Positions 22,847 to 32,304 of a stretch of 64,000 bases of DNA are shown one piece after another. The DNA lies in NCBI GenBank assembly GCA_905250075.1, contig CAJNOP010000662.1:1-64000 (forward strand), in the 5' to 3' direction. The DNA comes from Rotaria sp. Silwood1. Lineage: Eukaryota; Rotifera; Eurotatoria; Philodinida; Philodinidae. The translations under genes were made by a program, and so were the position numbers. Each line of letters opens with the position of its first letter. Within the stretch, counting starts at the first letter, position 1. Under the pieces are notes generated by a model. That model was not told where the DNA came from. It searched no databases and worked only from the letters and a program-made list of their open reading frames with translations.

Positions 22847-23723
22847 GGGGCCCCCTCAGAAACGAACTTTGTTATTTCTCGTCCGATTTCACCCAAATTT
22901 TTGGAGGATATTAGTCTAGGATAGGATAGATTATGAGTGAAATATCTCCCCCAAATTTCTAATAAACTAATGAGTTATGGTCAATTTATTGGTCAAAAAC
23001 ACCCTGTACGTGGGAAAGGATTTCACAATAAGGATACAAGCTAACAAGCTCGAGCGTTTTTTAACTTGTAGAGTACCCTTAGGACCAGATCCTCACAGAG
23101 CCAGATTTTTGGATTTCCCTTTGTTTCATTTTTAAAAGCACATTTTCGAAAAATGTTCAAATTCAAAGAACTAATAAAAATGAAATATTAAAGTTTTTTA
23201 TTTCACCAAAAGAGAAATTCAAAAATCGGAGCCTGTGAGGATCTAGCCCCACCTACCCTCTATTCAACAAAAAAAAATTGTCCCTTCTTTATTGAGGCGT
23301 TATCAAGAAATCCTTCCCCACGTAAACAGTATGCTCGAAAAAATTAATTTTGAGAAAAACGAAAAACAAAATTTTTTGATGCAATAAGTGTCTTTATTCA
23401 AAATAAGTCTGCTTATCTACCTAGCATTTTCGGACTATTCCTCAAGCTTTATTGGTGGCCTGTATGTGGATATATCATAATGTGGTTAATAGAAAAATTT
23501 CAGCTCTGTCGGTCAAACAAAAGTATGAAAAGTATCATTAACACTGTATTCTCAGTATCCCTCAGTAGCATATCCTCAGAAAAAAATTCGTCAGAAAAAA
23601 AGACCAATATACACACTTTGCCAAAACAAATTATGCCAGGTTGTAGTTCATCACAAGGGCTATCAGTATATGTATAAATCTCAAAATCGAGTTTTTTTCG
23701 AAAAATTGACTTTTCTGAGGGGG
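22847..23723. mobile_element. hAT-like nonautonomous element with 8-bp duplication
   Basis: GCTTAATG is present on both sides (22839-22846 and 23724-23731). The termini are inverted: CCCCCTCAGAAA near 22851 and TTTTCTGAGGGGG at the right end. A nested imperfect palindrome spans about 23005-23335, with arms sharing AGATCCTCACAG and GGAAAGGATTTC and a centre near 23165. There is no transposase. Confidence 0.7.
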
Positions 23724-23735
23724 GCTTAATGCGTT

Positions 23736-24000
23736 GACTTGCGCTCATTACAGTTAAAATCAAAGTGAGTTAAGAAATACATTTTTATTCAAGGAGTAAT
23801 ATGAAGAGATAACATACATCTTTCTTGTTTAGTTGAATCGAGATGAGTTGAGTTAAACGTCCAAACGAAATAAATTATAATACAGAATACGTATAAAATC
23901 GTGCGTTGAGTTTATGCGAAGGACGAACTGAGTTAAGGAATGTGCTTTATATGAATAAGAAAGAAGTATTATGAGTATAAATCTGCATTTATATAGCAAA
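23736..24000. repeat. Diverged units related to the GGTTG-array flank
   Basis: Two partial repeats of the sequence that flanks the pentamer array (TTATATGAATAAGAAG-like, GAATCGAGATGAGTTGAGTT) occur near 23770-23860 and 23925-23990. They suggest a dispersed unit of about 100 bp of which the GGTTG array is an expanded internal part. Confidence 0.4.
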
Positions 24001-24107
24001 AGGATGTGGGTGTGGGTGTGGATGTGAGTGTGGGTGTGGATGTGAGTGTGGGTGTGGATGAAGATAAGACACCGACACCCGCACGCACACCCACACTCCC
24101 ACACCCT
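24001..24107. repeat. TGTGGG/CCCACA telomere-like inverted array, locus 4
   Basis: Regular hexamers TGTGGG, TGTGGA and TGTGAG at 24001-24060, spacer of about 10 nt, then CCCGCACGCACACCCACACT at 24077-24096 ending in CACACCCTT. This is the clearest hexamer periodicity of the set. A coding remnant lies about 45 bp to its right. Confidence 0.88.
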
Positions 24108-24149
24108 TATAGAATAGAATTACAATTGCAAAAAAAAAGATTATTCTAT

Positions 24150-24462
24150 ATCTATGTGAAACTCTTCTAATCTTATTAATTGGTACAAAAACTATTGATT
24201 TGTAAAAAGATAAAACATCATTTTTACCATATTGATAGAAGCCCAGCTTGGTTAAGTTAGCATCTGCTTCATGCATAAGTAAGAATTTATTTCCAGTAGC
24301 TAATTCCTTGTGTAAACCAGCACCAGTTATATCATAAATAACAGACTTTTTTCCGTCTTCAACATAAACTTCAGGAAAAAGATTCTCACATGTTTTGTAA
24401 CAAGATTGAACAATATTTATGAGGCCACTTTTATCCGAACCTAAGCCAATTGTAGAATCAGC
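24150..24462 (-). pseudogene. Coding remnant with degenerate P-loop ATPase-like motifs
   Basis: About 104 codons open on the minus strand read as convincing protein: STIGLGSDKSGLINIVQSC, then ENLFPEVYVEDGKKSVIYDI, ELATGNKFLLMHEADANLTK and LGFYQYGKNDVLSFYKS. The first resembles a Walker A loop with key glycines changed; FLLMHEAD resembles a Walker B DEAD-type strand. The combination recalls DUF3987-type primase/helicase-like proteins, but that link is weak. No start, no upstream exon and no complete domain are present; downstream it runs into telomere-like array 4. Treated as a decayed fragment of unknown origin. Confidence 0.45.
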
Positions 24463-24889
24463 TTTTGTACTTCAGTTCCATTAAAGATATTTTATTTATA
24501 TAAAAAATAAATCAAATAAACGTTATTCTTTTAGCAGTAGCTCTTCTTATTATAGCGATATGCATTTTCTAATTATGGCCACAGTTCTACTCATATGCTA
24601 GATGTCGATAGATCCTTATGCTACCGAAAGTACTAATTCTATCTATTATAAAATGTGAAGCAGTAATGGCACATAAACGGTATATGATGAAATTCCAGTT
24701 GAACCTTGAACTTATGAATACTAATTCGTCATGTTATCAGATTTATAAATACAGAATGACGTCTTCTAATTGGAATCAACCATCTGCAATCCATTGTACA
24801 GTTAATACACACATATGAATTTTCTGTCCATTGTCGATTACACGTGAATCTAACAAATAACCGAATATCATAGTATATATATATATAAA
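24463..24889. other. AT-rich stretch inside the large inverted repeat
   Basis: No gene, array or palindrome was recognised between the coding remnant and the right arm of the large inverted repeat. Confidence 0.4.
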
Positions 24890-25275
24890 ATACGTCATCG
24901 TTTCCATATAAAAATGAATTTCCAATACATTCTCACTCAACCCAACCCAACCCAGCGCAACCCAAGATTTTTAAGTATATATTTATATCATTACAAATAT
25001 TAATATGAATTTCCCAATAGAATAAACTTTGTTCAATTTTAAAGTATAATCTCTATTGGTTTGTATTTATATACTATATCTTTATAAGCATATTTCAATT
25101 ACGTTCTTTTATCAAACTGGAGTTTAGAAAAAAGATATAGTTATATCCTTATTTATCGTACAAGATATTTTTATGTCTTAATAAAGAATCAAGTGTTATG
25201 TTAAAATTTTTGAATTTCCAGGAAATTTATTTTATAAGTATTTTATTTGAATTTTCTGGAAATGGAAATTTTCCA
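24890..25275. repeat. Right arm of the 2.9-kb inverted repeat
   Basis: Inverted counterpart of 22378-22520 and its pentamer array. It contains the short CCCAA array at 24937-24956 and the TTTCCAGGAAATTTATTTTA block near 25217-25236. About 190 bp here have no match in the left arm. Confidence 0.6.
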
Positions 25276-25614
25276 TGCTCTCAGAAGTTAGCGATGTTTC
25301 TTGTTATTAGATTGATATAACTAACCAATCATAAATAAAGTAACATATACGATGAAATTTTATTGATCTTTATGTTTTTTTTTATCCATAAGATCTTTTT
25401 TACTCAAATTGAAATAATGTGTTTTGCTATTATTCCTTGTCTATTCATAGTATTTTATCAATAAATTATTTTCAGATAAAAGTTTTTTTTATCGTAATCG
25501 TTCTGGTTTTTCTTGTTATTTGAAGTTAAAATCATCGAATTTTTCAAATTGATTATTATTTCTAATATAATTTCATTGTTTTGATTTATTCATTATAACT
25601 ATTTTTGGGTAAAA

Positions 25615-26202
25615 ATGCAATTTGTGAAGGTGTTTGACAACCAACAAAAAATTATTACTAGATTGGTTTTGGATTCAAATCATAAAATTAGTCACGATTA
25701 TTTTAAACGAACATTTCCCGATGCCGTTGGTTTAGCTGAGAGGGATGAATATGGTTCTATTAGGTCTGTTGGAAAAGAAGAAGAAGAAAATTTTGAATAA
25801 TATATTTCTTGCTTTTTTTTCAGTATACCGTCTGATGAAAATAAAAATTTTACTTGGAATTGGAACGAAAATGTTGTTTACGATCTGATTTATTCTGATT
25901 GTAGGAAAAAAAAAACTTAAGATATTCTATCATCACAAATGTTCTCTTTTTTTTCAGCACGTAGTAATCGGCCTTTCACATCGACATCATCGTCATCATC
26001 ATCAACAATAACATTAAAGGATAAAATTTGGGCATGGATCGGACTAGCCAGAGGTAAGAATCTTCTATATTATTTCAATTAGAGAAAGTCTACTTTATTT
26101 TTCACTATAAATTAACTGAAATTAATTCGGAAGGTTTTTTTTCTGATGATAGGATTGTTCTCATCAACGAAACCAACTGATCAATATAAAAAATTAAATT
26201 AA
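25615..26202 (+). CDS. Stand-alone TDP-43 N-terminal-domain-like protein (4 exons)
   Basis: Exons 25615-25763, 25824-25900, 25958-26053 and 26153-26202 are joined by GT-AG introns of 60, 57 and 99 nt. Phases 2, 1 and 1 match at every junction, and the product is 123 aa. Residues 1-75 resemble the TDP-43 N-terminal domain, which mediates oligomerisation: MQFVKVFDNQQKI, then YFKRTFPDAVGLAERDE (compare FPGACGL in TDP-43) and FTWNWNENVVYDLIYSD (compare GWGNLVYVVNYP). A serine run (TSTSSSSSS) and a short aromatic tail (KIWAWIGLARGLFSS) follow. No RRM domains or glycine-rich tail exist, so it would lack RNA binding. Domain identity is inferred by eye. The gene model is well supported by the splice phases. 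Confidence 0.6.
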
Positions 26203-27049
26203 TAAATGAATTATTGTAAAACATCTGTACATTTTTTTATGTATTAGTTTGTATATGTGTATGATAAATATACATTGTTTATAAAAAATGCTCTTCTGTA
26301 CTCACTTAAAAGGTATGATTATAAAACGTTCGTTATTGCTTATTTTATTGCATGATTCGAGTTCCAATGTCAATGTAGAAATTTTTTATACCAAATTTTC
26401 TGAAAAACAAAAGAAAAACTAATATTTTTAAATGACTTAAATTAAATTGATTGCTATTTTATTTCAATTATTGATAAATAATTCTTGAGGGTTAGTTTTG
26501 TTTCAGTTGTAATAAAATGAAATAAATAAGTAAAATAATTCTATTTTATTTTCACTATATATATAGCAAATATTATATTATTCTAATTTAACATAAATAG
26601 GATAATTACGTTGAATTATATTTTAAATAAATATTTAACTCTATTCAATTTACTTTACTTATTTTAATTCAAAATAAACATACTTCTATTGCATAAAATA
26701 TAGTTTATCTTATTTAAAACTAAAATAAAAGCATCATTATTTTGAATAAAAATAAATAGATCAACGAATTACTAAGAAACTAATCGATGATATATAAAAA
26801 TAATTGAATAAAATCAATACTACTTGGAAATATCTATAAAGAAAGAATAATTAATTTCGAAAGATTATATATAGAAAGAAAAAATTTAATTCAATATTGA
26901 AAGAGAAACACCATGTGCATTCTCGTACCGAACTAAAACATTAAATAAATATAACGATTTTTCCTTGCTTCATATTGTATAATATGTTGTGACTACTGTC
27001 CACTTGCGAGCCCTCTCTGAATGATAGTTGTTTGAAGTACGCGTACCAT
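26203..27049. other. AT-rich intergenic stretch
   Basis: Nothing recognisable. AATAAATG directly follows the stop codon of the preceding gene and may act as its poly(A) signal. Confidence 0.45.
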
Positions 27050-27560
27050 ATGTGTGCTTATCGACGTAGGATATCATATTTGAAAGAAAACCTCTTATTT
27101 CTGTTTTATTTTGTTAGTTAAACATTTTTTATCAGCTTGCGAACTCGAATCATGCAAGTATTGCTTTTCATACTTTGCTTTATTGATACCTTTTGTGCTT
27201 TCTATACAACAGTTTCAACGAACATTACATTTAATGCTCTATTTTCTAGGAATTATTATCTTATGGATTGGTGGAGCAAGTTCATCTTTATATGCAAATT
27301 TGTATGAAGATGTAGTCAAATTGGTTATGCCTGGTTCATCTGATAATCAACCAAGCCCACGGCTTTTATTCGATCGCGCTCTTATGTTATTGCTTATATC
27401 CATTACTTATATTTTATCTATTACATTTTGCACATCTATATTCATCAAAAAGATGTGGATAAAAATAGTTACCTGGTTCAAAACAATCGAAATTGAAGAA
27501 TTAACTAGATATCCTTTAACACCAATACAATTTAATCCTCATGTTACAACAACATCCTAA
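27050..27560 (+). CDS. Small multi-pass membrane protein (2 exons, 5' end tentative)
   Basis: The main exon 27118-27560 starts at an acceptor (TTTTGTTAG) in phase 1. The nearest compatible first exon is ATG 27050-27065, with a 52-nt intron (GTAGGA); a more distant exon cannot be excluded. The model gives 152 aa. Three hydrophobic segments are visible: SYFALLIPFVLSI, LHLMLYFLGIIILWIGGASS and LMLLLISITYILSITFC. A polar loop (VVKLVMPGSSDNQPSPRLLF) lies between the second and third, and a hydrophilic tail follows (EIEELTRYPLTPIQFNPHV). The N-terminal part has a cysteine cluster (CELESCKYC). No family is recognised. Location is presumably in a cellular membrane. Confidence 0.5.
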
Positions 27561-29329
27561 GAATGTTTTTTCCATTCTTTTTTTGTTCATTCTTATTCAT
27601 ATTGACTTTATCTTTTGATTTGTTGTTTTTATGAATATAAATAGTAAAAATATATAAATGAGAATGGAACAAATAGAAGAAGAATAAAAACAACCATTAA
27701 ATAAATAAATATACTATTGAATCAGAAATTAAACTAGACGAATTAACTAATCGATTAAGACAAATATTATTAATTATAATATTTTGTTCATTATCAATTA
27801 TTTCTCCAATAGAAAAAATGTCCAAGGTTGAGATAAGCTACATACACTTTCATGCACTCTAAAAAACAAGTAACGCTCATCTAAGGATTCGCTCACCCTT
27901 TTCTGAAAGAAGAAGAATATTAGAATTAATACTTTTTCTGTAAATAAAGTAAATATTGTTAGTTTTTCTTCATTTTTTCTAAACTATGCTGTCTCTCATG
28001 TAATTTTCTTAAATTTAAAATCAAGTATTGCATTTTGAGACATTCTGTTTTTATCGAAATGTTCTTTGAAATAGTTGTCGTCTTCCGTTAGAGTTTATTC
28101 CTTCGTTAATTGAATCCCATAGATGTACTTTGTAACAGCTATAGTATTTCTCATATCTTCATTCACACTCCTGTTTTCTAATAATCTCTTGATGAAAAAT
28201 TTTGTTCAACATCTATTTATTTTTGTTGAGTTTTGAAAAACTAATGTTTAACTATGCAGTTTTTCTTTTTTATCTACATTACTTATTTTTGACCTATAAT
28301 TGGTTTCAGGTTATAGTACAATTGACTGTAGAGAATAACTACAAGTTTCTTTTGACAATAGAAAGTTCTAGTAGATTTTTCTATTTTCTAGGAAAGTACT
28401 CAGCTAGCGAAATCAAGTTAGATTCTTTACAAAAGTCAATATGAATTCATTGTTGATTTTTTAATTAAAAAAAAAATAAACATTTGAATATCTATTCTTA
28501 TCGAATACCATATTTTAAGAAAGCGAAATATCATTGATAAATTCATAGAAACTTTTCTAGAATATCTTTCTTCATTCTCTATTATGTATTTTTTAGTTTA
28601 CAGTCTCAGTGAAAGTTATTATTTCTGTTTGGCTTTTTGCAACGTCGTTTCCAAACGAAGCCGTGATGATACTTCAGACTCTCAAAATGTTTTTTTCATT
28701 TTTCTTGCCCATTGAAGATATTTATTTGTTTCTGATTGACTTAACAAACACACGGATGATACACATACTGCGCAGTTTCGTTCGAATACTCTCAATGCGA
28801 GAGTGAAATACTGTGTGACTCTTCCTGGAAAGACGTCTTTCATCTGAATCATTGTCATTAATTTCATTATTATTTACTCGCGCTTATGTTCAGTATTGAG
28901 TTATTTAGGTTTTCATTTCTGTAAACTATTTCTTCTGTTTGCTGTTTTTTTTAAAGAGTGTATTCAAACTTTTGAAATTGTTCACTAATTCATAATAGTC
29001 TTGATAAGATGTTCGTTCGAAGTAAGCCAATTATTTATTAATTTTTTTACTAGCCCCAAGTTTCCTTTCTTTGATTCTCAATCCTTCTTATATAGCTTTC
29101 ATCAGTTCGTATTTGACATATTATTGGTGTAACTGTAAAACTAGTATCAAAATGACCTAATTACATTCGTTGCAGTGTAGTGTTTGCTTAGTGTGCTATT
29201 GGGTTTTTTTCCTTGAGGCATCATTTTTCTCTTCCAAGACCGTCGTAATCTAAATCTCTTCTCATTCGGAAAGAAAAGAATTATTTCTCATATGAGCATG
29301 TATAACGACTTCTATTTAAGAGATAAAAT
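27561..29329. other. AT-rich intergenic stretch
   Basis: No gene recognised; short frames at 28202-28444 and 28609-28806 have membrane-like composition driven by T-richness and are not supported. Confidence 0.45.
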
Positions 29330-29345
29330 GATCTATCTTACATTG

Positions 29346-29625
29346 TTACATGAAACATAATGAATTAATGATAATACTCGTAATATGAGTCTGTTTATCG
29401 TTTTTCTACTGTTATTCAAAAAGAAGAAGTGTCAACTTTCAATATGGTGAACATTACTACAGGATGACAATAAGAAAAGAAAAAATATTTATATACAATT
29501 CTAGTTCTTTCTCTTTTCTCTTTAACAATGTTGTCTCGAACACATTGGAAATTTGCACGTCTTCTTTTTGAATAAAGGTAGAAAAATGATAAACGAACTC
29601 GTATTACTAGTCTTATCATTAATTA
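29346..29625. mobile_element. Small foldback element flanked by a 16-bp direct repeat
   Basis: GATCTATCTTACATTG occurs exactly at 29330-29345 and 29626-29641. Between them, about 70-bp inverted arms (AATTAATGATAA...TTATTCAAAAAGAAGA at about 29362-29430 against its inverse at 29557-29625) flank a 120-bp centre. The direct repeat is longer than a usual DNA-transposon target-site duplication. Confidence 0.65.
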
Positions 29626-29641
29626 GATCTATCTTACATTG

Positions 29642-31535
29642 GAGTTATTATTTTATATGGTATGCTTGAGATTAGTTGCATCTATTTTGGTGCATGATTT
29701 ATTTATTTAGTAAAAAAAACTATTGAGATAAGCATGCTGACTATTTTAGAATCGTAGATAGAAGGCTGGATGTTTATCAGAGACTAAGTTTTGAAGCTGT
29801 TTATCATTCGATAGAATGGTAACTATGTGATATGTTCTCAAATTATAAATTTTTGACTATATAATTTAAGTTACAGCTTGATATTGTTCAGAAACCATTA
29901 TACTCCTTTTTATAACAATCAATGTTCTAATAAAATTTTTTCACTTCAATTGAAATTTCTACTTTTATTAATGAGTTATCAGACTGAGTTTATTAATAAA
30001 AAACTATAGAACATAGCTTCTCTTCAGTTGATGTAATCTCTGACACCACTTACGGAACTATAGTCAAAAATATCATATCTGAGAAAGAAAATATCATACA
30101 TAGTGATTATTTACGAACACTTTTATGATTCTGCACGCTCTCTATAGTTTCTTTGTACTCTATATCCTGGCTTAGAAAACTGAGAAATCATGTTTGCATA
30201 GAAAAAGCAATAGATTATTGAGCATGCAACTTTCATTAACATCATTTGTATAACGATTTACAATGTATATATTAGGAAGGCACTAGAATAAGCCATAATA
30301 TGAACAGCGTATCGAGTTTCAATATTTCTTCTGTAGTTAATGAGCACAGATCAGCTCTAAAGCATTAAAGGAAATATACGCTATTGTGTACCATTAATGT
30401 GCTGTTTAAACTGTGCTCTACAGAGATTATTATTTAAAATAAATGATTTTTCAGGATATTTAATCTGTTTTCAACTATTACAAGTATTTTTCACGTTAGT
30501 TATTACTATAATAGCAGACACATGCCTTTTTTTTTAATGTGTAGGAAACACTGAAGTATTGGAAGAAAGCACTCAGTGTATTTGCTGTAGGCTTTAAATT
30601 TGGAACATGATAGATTAAATCTATCAGTCTATGAGAGTCTTAACCACATCGATTCTGCTTGGAGAAGATTAGATTGACGACAATTCTGAAATATCTGTCA
30701 CAGTCTTGTTGCTAAAGAGCTTTATATATTCTGCTTGTCATGATTCATGAGCGAAGGCAGGAGGAACTATGAGTGATATCACTTTTCTTGAGATATTCTT
30801 CAACACCCATTTTGTAATCTTGTTTCGCTAAATACGAAGATGAATTTGTTAACAGCGATATATTCCGAAATTAGGGAAAAACATGTGGAGCAAATATTCG
30901 GAGTTTTTCGGTTCCGTTTCCAGCTAGAATTAACTGTCAATTAGAAATGCGTACTAAGTTCGTTTAACTTCTTGATTTTAGAAACTGAAAGAAGCAGATC
31001 AGAAATTTGCATGAGAGATGTGTTCCTCAATAATCACGTGTAAATACAATATTTGTAATTCAATTTTGATAAGTGGTGTAATCGTCTATATGATTACAAA
31101 AAATCTCCGAAAGTCTACCCAGTAATGGTAGTAATTTCAACAGTTTGTTTGCCATATATTGATGTTTTAGATATGGAATACTGGATATGTTCTTGTCGTA
31201 TTAAGTCCTAATAAAGCCGTTTTCATGTTACTATTGCTTATGCAGAAAGTCAGAAGAACTGAAGACAAAATATTAGATGAGGACAAATGAGTATTTGATG
31301 AAGTACAACGAATCTTCTGTTTCGAATTTGTGTGCGTGTTGATCAAGAGAAGACTCAGATTCTCATCCATACACGACTTTTTAACATTTTGAAATTTTTA
31401 TTTTTCGACTTTTTTACGTTCTACATCAGTGGAAGGAACTTACGAATTACTGAAGAAATATTTAACTTGAACTCAGATCAAATATCGTTCATCTAGTGTA
31501 GAATACGAAACCCAATCACTCAATGGTGTCCACTG
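29642..31535. other. AT-rich stretch upstream of the truncated GPCR
   Basis: I searched this stretch for an exon encoding TM1-TM3 of the GPCR that follows and found none. No other feature is supported. Confidence 0.45.
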
Positions 31536-31563
31536 ATGATGCTACCTTTGGTTAATTTTGCAG

Positions 31564-32304
31564 TGATCGATCAATATTTTTCTACAAATTGCAGTCCCCT
31601 CATGCGACAATTGAGTACTCTCAAATTAGCAAAATATCTCACTGCTATGCCAAGTATTGCTTGGTTTTTCTACAACGTTCCATTTGCCTTCTTCTTTGAT
31701 ATAAAAGCCACATTTGGTTGTTTTTTCAGCAGCATCAATTTAGTTCGCTACTACTCATTGTTGCATTTACCTATTTTACATGGCATCTTACCAATTGCTT
31801 TAGCATCCACATTCAGTATAATGGCTTATCAAAATGTTCGACGTATTCATCGACAACAAATGAGCAATACTCGACGACTACTTGATCAACAGCTAACAGC
31901 TATGATTCTTGCTCGAGTGATACTTTTTGTTCTTTGTCTTTTACCTTATATTGCACAATGTTTCTACACTATGAATACACAGAATCGTAAAAATCAAACA
32001 CTTCAAATTGCAATTGAACTACTCATCACAGCCATCAACATATCTATCAGCTATCTCAATGTTTCTGTATGCCACTTGTTTTGTTGTTGTGATTCCTTTG
32101 ATATCATTCACTTTAAAAAATTTGTAGGGTACATTCTATGTATATTTGATCTCATCCGTACGATTTCATCGTCAAACAAAATCCGTTCTGATGAAAAAGG
32201 GCACGAAATATCTTCGAAAGATGCCAAAGAATTGTCGTCGACCATCCATGAATAATCAAGTAGCACCAATCGCGAATAGCGATGTCAACTATTTGAATTA
32301 CTGA
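31564..32304 (+). CDS. Rotifer 7TM receptor, 3' two-thirds only
   Basis: An exon begins after the acceptor TTAATTTTGCAG with the DQY motif that follows TM3 (VIDQYFSTNCSP). It continues through TM4 to TM6 (RQLSTLKLAKYLT, LPIALASTFSIMAYQNVRRI, LDQQLTAMILARVILFVLCL) to 32066. A 61-nt intron (GTATGC...TTTGTAG, phase 0) leads to 32128-32304 encoding the end of TM7 and the tail (GTFYVYLISSVRFHRQTKSV). The layout and motifs are those of the large bdelloid class-A-like chemoreceptor or peptide-receptor family. The upstream exon with TM1-TM3 is not found in the preceding kilobases, so the gene is 5'-truncated or has a very long intron. The remaining frame and splice sites are clean, so truncation, if real, is recent. 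Confidence 0.7.

Noticed and set aside
18890-23723. The CCCCTCAGGAACATCAG block at 18.9 kb as the same family as the element with CCCCCTCAGAAA ends
   Set aside because: The shared string is short, lies inside the palindrome instead of at its end, and the adjoining sequences do not match.
28202-28806. Small membrane-like frames
   Set aside because: Phe/Leu/Tyr-rich because of T-richness; no start context or neighbours support them.
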